Positions 60,118-64,000 of a stretch of DNA of 64,000 bases are shown here, piece by piece. Under the pieces are notes generated by a model. The model was not told where the DNA came from, made no database searches, and worked only from the letters and a program-made list of their open reading frames with translations. Positions within the stretch are counted from its first letter, which is position 1; each line of letters starts with the position of its first letter. Made by a program: the position numbers and the translations under genes. Location of the stretch: the NCBI GenBank assembly GCA_000027065.2, contig FN543093.2, forward strand, positions 3,724,074-3,788,073. The letters are read 5' to 3'. Source of the DNA: Cronobacter turicensis z3032. GTDB lineage: Bacteria > Pseudomonadota > Gammaproteobacteria > Enterobacterales > Enterobacteriaceae.

Positions 60118-60645
60118 ATGAGCTTACTGAACGTACCTGCGGGCAAAGATCTGCCGGAAGACATCTACGTTGTTATTGAAATTCCGGCTAACGCTGATCC
60201 TATTAAATATGAAGTGGACAAAGAGAGCGGCGCGCTGTTCGTTGACCGTTTTATGTCCACCGCGATGTTCTATCCGTGCAACTACGGCTACATCAACCAC
60301 ACCCTGTCTCTGGACGGCGACCCGGTTGACGTGCTGGTCCCGACGCCGTACCCGCTGCAGCCTGGCTCCGTGATCCGCTGCCGTCCGGTTGGCGTGCTGA
60401 AAATGACCGACGAGTCTGGCGAAGACGCCAAACTGGTTGCGGTACCGCACACCAAACTCTCTAAAGAATACGATCACATCAAAGACGTGAATGATCTGCC
60501 GGAACTGCTGAAAGCGCAGATCACGCACTTCTTTGAACACTACAAAGATCTGGAAAAAGGCAAGTGGGTTAAAGTGGAAGGCTGGGAAAACGCCGAAGCT
60601 GCTAAAGAAGAGATCCGCGCCTCTTTCGAACGCGCGAAGAAGTAA
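60118..60645 (+). CDS. ppa: Inorganic pyrophosphatase
   Basis: The 175-residue family I enzyme hydrolyses pyrophosphate and drives biosynthesis. The metal-binding core is readable as SLDGDPVDVLVPTPYPLQPG, with further acidic residues in MTDESGEDAKLVAVP. The start MSLLNVPAGKDLPEDIYVVI and the length match E. coli Ppa. TTAAGGAAACAG precedes the ATG at 60118. Confidence 0.98.
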   Translation: MSLLNVPAGKDLPEDIYVVIEIPANADPIKYEVDKESGALFVDRFMSTAMFYPCNYGYINHTLSLDGDPVDVLVPTPYPLQPGSVIRCRPVGVLKMTDESGEDAKLVAVPHTKLSKEYDHIKDVNDLPELLKAQITHFFEHYKDLEKGKWVKVEGWENAEAAKEEIRASFERAKK

Positions 60646-60658
60646 TTCGCCGCGAATG

Positions 60659-60690
60659 AAAAAACACCGCCCGAAGGCGGTGTTTTTTTA
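60659..60690 (+). terminator. Rho-independent terminator of ppa
   Basis: AAAACACCGCC and GGCGGTGTTTT form a perfect stem with a CGAA loop and a long T tract; the A tract allows use from the convergent chemoreceptor gene too. Confidence 0.92.
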
Positions 60691-60696
60691 TGGGCG

Positions 60697-62292
60697 TTAC
60701 GCCAGCGCTTCATCCCGGTGCGCCGCCAGACGGAAGACGCTGACGGAATCCAGCAGCTTCTCGGCCTGATACTGCATCGACTGGGCCGCCGCGGCGGATT
60801 CCTGCGACAGCGCGGCGTTCTGCTGCGTCGAGGCGTCCATCTGCGTCACGGCGATATTCACCTGATCGATACCGGTGCTCTGCTCGCGGTTCGCCATCGA
60901 AATGGTTTCCACCAGCTCGCTCACGCGCTGCACGCTTTTCAGGATATCTTCCATCGCGCTGCCCGCGCCTTTCACCAGACTATTGCCTTCGTCGATACGG
61001 CTGACGGAGCGGTCAATCAGGTTACGGATATCCTGCGCCGCGGAGCTGGAGCGCTGCGCCAGCGCGCGCACTTCCGCCGCCACCACCGCAAAGCCGCGCC
61101 CTTCCGCGCCTGCGCGCGCCGCTTCGACCGCCGCGTTGAGCGCCAGGATGTTGGTCTGGAAGGCGATGCCATCGATAACGCTGATGATATTGCTGATTTC
61201 GGTCGAGAACTGGTGGATTTCGCTCATGGTCTGCACCACGCGCTCGACCACCTGACCGCCCTGCCCGGCTACCTGACACGCGTCGCGCGCGATATCGCTC
61301 GCAAAGCGGGAGTTTTCGGCGTTGTTTTTCACAACCGACGTTAGTTCTTCCATCGACGCCGCGGTTTCTTCCAGCGCGCTCGCCTGCGCTTCGTTGCGTG
61401 CCGAGAGCTCACGGCTGCCGGTAGCGATTTGCGTCGACGCGGTAGCGATGGTTTCGGTGCCGTTGCGCACGCCCGCCACGATGCGGGTGAGGTTGACGTT
61501 CATCTCCTGAAGCGCGCTCATCAGCTCAGCGGTTTCATCGCGACCGCTGATGGTAATCGCCGTCTGCAAATCGCCGGCGGCGACGTTACGCGCGATGGTC
61601 ACGGCCTGCGCCAGCGGACGCGTAATACTGCGCACCAGCCAGAAGGTGATCATAATGCTCGCGATAAGCGTCAGCGCCATTGTGATAAGCAGCATGGTGC
61701 GAGTCTGCTCATACTGCGACAGGTTGCGCGCTTCGGTCTGACGGGTCAGCGCATCCGCCTGCTTCAGCGTTTTCGCCACCACCTCGTCGATCATCCGGGT
61801 CGGCTCGCGGTCGATGCCGCTCACCAGCTTATCGACGCGCTGGGCGCTCGTCGGGTCGGCAATGTTGTATTGCGCAATCGCCGCCAGATAGCTTTTTTCC
61901 AGCCCTTCGTGCAGCGCAATGGTCTGGCGGACTTCATCCACGTTCATACCAAGCTGCGGCAGAAGCGTGGTCAGGCGATTCAGCAGCGCCTGGGTTTTAT
62001 CACTCTGATCGACAAACGCGGCTTTGTATTTATCAAACGCCGCCTGCCCCTGCGTGCCGCGCAGCAGGGTGTTTTTCCACTCCTGTACCTGGATTTTGAA
62101 CTGCACCTGCGCGTTACGCGCGGTGTCGATGCTCTCTGCTATCACCTTTTCCGTGGCCATAATGTTGTTATTTTGCTCAAGCCCGTCGGCGTTGATAGTC
62201 AGGCCGCGAATGCCGATAAAGAGCACCGCGATAAGCAGTAACGCCGCCAGCAGACCGAGTCGTTGCCCGATTGTCAGGTGGTTTAATTTCAT
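60697..62292 (-). CDS. Methyl-accepting chemotaxis protein
   Basis: The 531-residue receptor has an N-terminal membrane helix (RLGLLAALLLIAVLFIGIRG), a periplasmic four-helix-type domain (about 35-190), a second helix (LLITMALTLIASIMITFWLV), HAMP (ITRPLAQAVTIARNVAAGDL) and the signalling hairpin DGIAFQTNILALNAAVEAAR. ASALEETAASMEELTSVVKN is a methylation-type helix. No NWETF-type end is present; it ends RLAAHRDEALA. It is not closely like the fbp-linked receptor outside the signalling domain. The ligand is unknown. It converges with ppa. Confidence 0.93.
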   Translation of the reverse strand: MKLNHLTIGQRLGLLAALLLIAVLFIGIRGLTINADGLEQNNNIMATEKVIAESIDTARNAQVQFKIQVQEWKNTLLRGTQGQAAFDKYKAAFVDQSDKTQALLNRLTTLLPQLGMNVDEVRQTIALHEGLEKSYLAAIAQYNIADPTSAQRVDKLVSGIDREPTRMIDEVVAKTLKQADALTRQTEARNLSQYEQTRTMLLITMALTLIASIMITFWLVRSITRPLAQAVTIARNVAAGDLQTAITISGRDETAELMSALQEMNVNLTRIVAGVRNGTETIATASTQIATGSRELSARNEAQASALEETAASMEELTSVVKNNAENSRFASDIARDACQVAGQGGQVVERVVQTMSEIHQFSTEISNIISVIDGIAFQTNILALNAAVEAARAGAEGRGFAVVAAEVRALAQRSSSAAQDIRNLIDRSVSRIDEGNSLVKGAGSAMEDILKSVQRVSELVETISMANREQSTGIDQVNIAVTQMDASTQQNAALSQESAAAAQSMQYQAEKLLDSVSVFRLAAHRDEALA

Positions 62293-62457
62293 ACGTTGTT
62301 TCCCATGGTGTAGGCGCGCCTGAAAGGAGGCGCTTCGGATCTATCGGCCTGCGAAATACGAGCTTTATGGGGGGCGAACGCGTGGAAATAGTAGCAGCAG
62401 TTAAGTACTTAATTAGTCACACTAAAACTTTTATGACAGTTTTATGACACTGCAGAG

Positions 62458-64000
62458 TCATGGCAGATTATTCGCCTGAGCAACCGGAAACAGGCGAGCG
62501 TACTGCGCACGCAGGCGGGCTGTCGCGAGCGCATCGCCCCTGTGCTGCGTAATCACTATCATGCTTTGCCAGATGTTTTTATCGTTATGGCGCAACGAGT
62601 AACGCGCAGCCCAGGCCATGAACGTGTTGAGATCGGCCTCGTTATGGGTGCGGTTGTAGTCAATCAGAAGCGCCACGTTTTGGTCGAACGTGGCGCGCTC
62701 GCCCTGAAACGCGAAATACCATGGCGCAGGGCGCGGAAAATTCGCCAGATGGCCGCGCTCAAGGAGGGTGAGCTGATAACCGGCGTACAGCGCGGTCAGG
62801 CTAAAAGCCAGCAGCGCAGCAGCAACACTGCCCGCCGCGAGCCGCAGCCCGGGACCTGCACGCACCGTCTGGTTCAGCGGATTATCAATAACGCCCAGGC
62901 GCAACAGCAGAATAAACAGCCCGAAATGCACGAACGACTGATAGAACGGATATTCCAGATTGAGGTGTACCAGCAGCGGAATAATCAGCAGCGCGTAGCC
63001 CGTCTGCATCCGACCCTGCCGCCAGGCGGTAATGACGATTTTCACCCAACCCGCAAACAGTAAAAGCATTCCTGCCAGCGCCACCACACCGCCCTGGAAC
63101 CAGGCATAAAGCAGTTCGTTATGTGGGTGAGTCACGATGCTGGAATAGGTATAGCCATATTCCGGGTGCGCCAGCACAAAACGGCTAAAAGCATATTCAA
63201 ACGTGCCGTAGCCCCAGCCGAGCCACGGTTTTTCCATGATCATCTGCCAGGTAATGGCCAGGATTTTCCAGCGGGCATGTGTTGAACTGGCATAGTCGCG
63301 CGCCATGGAGTACGGCACGCCGTTGACCAGCACCGTCGTATGCTGCGTGATGTACCAGGCGGTTGCCGCGCTCATCGTCATCAGTATTAATGCCGCCGCA
63401 ATGCGCGCCGGGTGCTGACGCCACAACAGCGCGGCGAGGCACAGGACAATCAATATCGCGCCGATTTCGCCAGCGCGGGACTGATTCAGCACCAGCACAA
63501 ACGTCAGCAGGCCCAGCCCGGCGATACACAGCAGCGCGTTTCTACGCAGGCGTTGCTGGAGCAGCAGCAAAAAGCCGCAGCCGATGCCGGATGCGAGAAA
63601 ACTCGCTAACAGATTGACCTGCTGGAAGATGCCATAAGGCCGCCCCTGATTGCGCAGCCAGTCATATTCATAGAGCCGCATGGCGAGATGCGGCATGAAG
63701 GTTTGAATCAGTCCAATGACCGCCTGCGCCAGCGCGAGAATAAACACCACCAGTAGTACCTGACGTTTTTGCAGCCAGGTAACGTAAAGGTGTGTTAAAC
63801 CACACCAGAAAAGCAGCCCGATAAGGAAGGCAATACTTACTTTATCTTCCGGCGAGCGCAAAGCTGCCGCGAATAACAGGACACTCACACCCAGAATAAT
63901 GAACTTGCAGTGTGGTTTATTGATTGTCACTTTTGAACCACAGCGATTGTGAAAATCACGGCGCCAGCCCAAACGAGCACTACTACATTGTAAGGCAGTA
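62458..64000 (-). CDS. O-antigen ligase / PglL-like O-oligosaccharyltransferase, 5' end outside window
   Basis: At least 504 residues are visible with about ten membrane helices. GRPYGIFQQVNLLASFLASG and the periplasmic loop HPHNELLYAWFQGG are characteristic of the Wzy/WaaL/PglL superfamily, and the region after about residue 330 resembles the PglL-specific C-terminal domain. Such enzymes move a lipid-linked glycan onto protein or lipid A core in the periplasm. The frame is still open at the right edge, and known family members have several more N-terminal helices, so the start near 63972 (TTG) or 63930 (GTG), neither with a ribosome site, is probably not real. No pilin or target protein gene is in view. 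Confidence 0.75.
   Translation of the reverse strand, partial: TALQCSSARLGWRRDFHNRCGSKVTINKPHCKFIILGVSVLLFAAALRSPEDKVSIAFLIGLLFWCGLTHLYVTWLQKRQVLLVVFILALAQAVIGLIQTFMPHLAMRLYEYDWLRNQGRPYGIFQQVNLLASFLASGIGCGFLLLLQQRLRRNALLCIAGLGLLTFVLVLNQSRAGEIGAILIVLCLAALLWRQHPARIAAALILMTMSAATAWYITQHTTVLVNGVPYSMARDYASSTHARWKILAITWQMIMEKPWLGWGYGTFEYAFSRFVLAHPEYGYTYSSIVTHPHNELLYAWFQGGVVALAGMLLLFAGWVKIVITAWRQGRMQTGYALLIIPLLVHLNLEYPFYQSFVHFGLFILLLRLGVIDNPLNQTVRAGPGLRLAAGSVAAALLAFSLTALYAGYQLTLLERGHLANFPRPAPWYFAFQGERATFDQNVALLIDYNRTHNEADLNTFMAWAARYSLRHNDKNIWQSMIVITQHRGDALATARLRAQYARLFPVAQANNLP

Noticed and set aside
1..64000. CRISPR arrays, tRNA or rRNA genes, insertion sequences, prophage integrases
   Set aside because: I looked for direct repeats with regular spacers, cloverleaf-like segments and transposase or integrase motifs and saw none.

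Overview
The window is chromosomal DNA of a GC-rich member of the Enterobacteriaceae. Many proteins look nearly collinear with their Escherichia coli counterparts (NrdD, NrdG, PmbA, Fbp, YtfQ, YtfR, YtfT, ExbB, MetC, Ppa), and the gene order is enteric. A Cronobacter-like genus is my best guess, but this rests on overall character and not on a diagnostic gene. No tRNA, rRNA, CRISPR array, insertion sequence or integrase was seen.

Region by region. (1) 1-5.7 kb: a type VI secretion (T6SS) tip cassette read leftwards: vgrG, a 672-residue effector joining an M23-like domain to a DUF3289 domain, and a small membrane-anchored probable immunity protein. Beyond it lie a copy of the vgrG 3' end, a frameshifted remnant of another protein and the start of an unknown gene, which look like the debris of an older effector module. 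(2) 6.1-11.2 kb: a lipoprotein hydrolase, a large classical autotransporter with a repetitive passenger, and a YjdF-like membrane protein. (3) 11.2-16.1 kb: a LacI-type repressor diverging from a Lac-family PTS (IIB, IIC, IIA) and a LamB-type porin, with two matching operators but no glycosidase. (4) 16.4-21.9 kb: a YiiX-like papain-fold protein, an MscS channel, yqhA, three unrecognised small genes and a FucR-like repressor. (5) 22-30.2 kb: the conserved block yghA, exbD-exbB, metC, yghB, yqhC, yqhD-dkgA, yqhG, with a MetJ operator and a candidate Fur box. (6) 30.2-38 kb: a YgiN-like monooxygenase, GrxB, a TetR regulator, then treR-treB-treC, a quinone reductase and a LysR regulator. (7) 38-41 kb: nrdD-nrdG behind a dense control region with FNR, NrdR and DnaA sites. 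(8) 41.1-46.3 kb: a nucleoside salvage insertion (XapA-like phosphorylase, TsgA-like transporter, LysR regulator, two-domain deaminase) and a truncated PTS IIA. (9) 46.6-60.7 kb: cybC, pmbA, yjgA, a DUF4432 sugar epimerase-like protein, mpl, fbp, a chemoreceptor, the ytfQ-ytfR-ytfT-yjfF galactofuranose ABC operon and ppa. (10) 60.7-64 kb: a second chemoreceptor and a PglL/WaaL-like O-antigen ligase family protein running off the right edge.

How the parts work together: most of the window is core metabolism and envelope upkeep, namely trehalose use, anaerobic dNTP synthesis, methionine synthesis, TonB energisation, aldehyde detoxification, peptidoglycan recycling and sugar uptake. Accessory cassettes for competition, adhesion and extra nutrients sit between these conserved blocks. 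Three intergenic copies of one palindromic repeat (two inverted arms of 29 nt each) lie in the right half. The regulatory calls are motif matches read by eye; none has been tested by computation.
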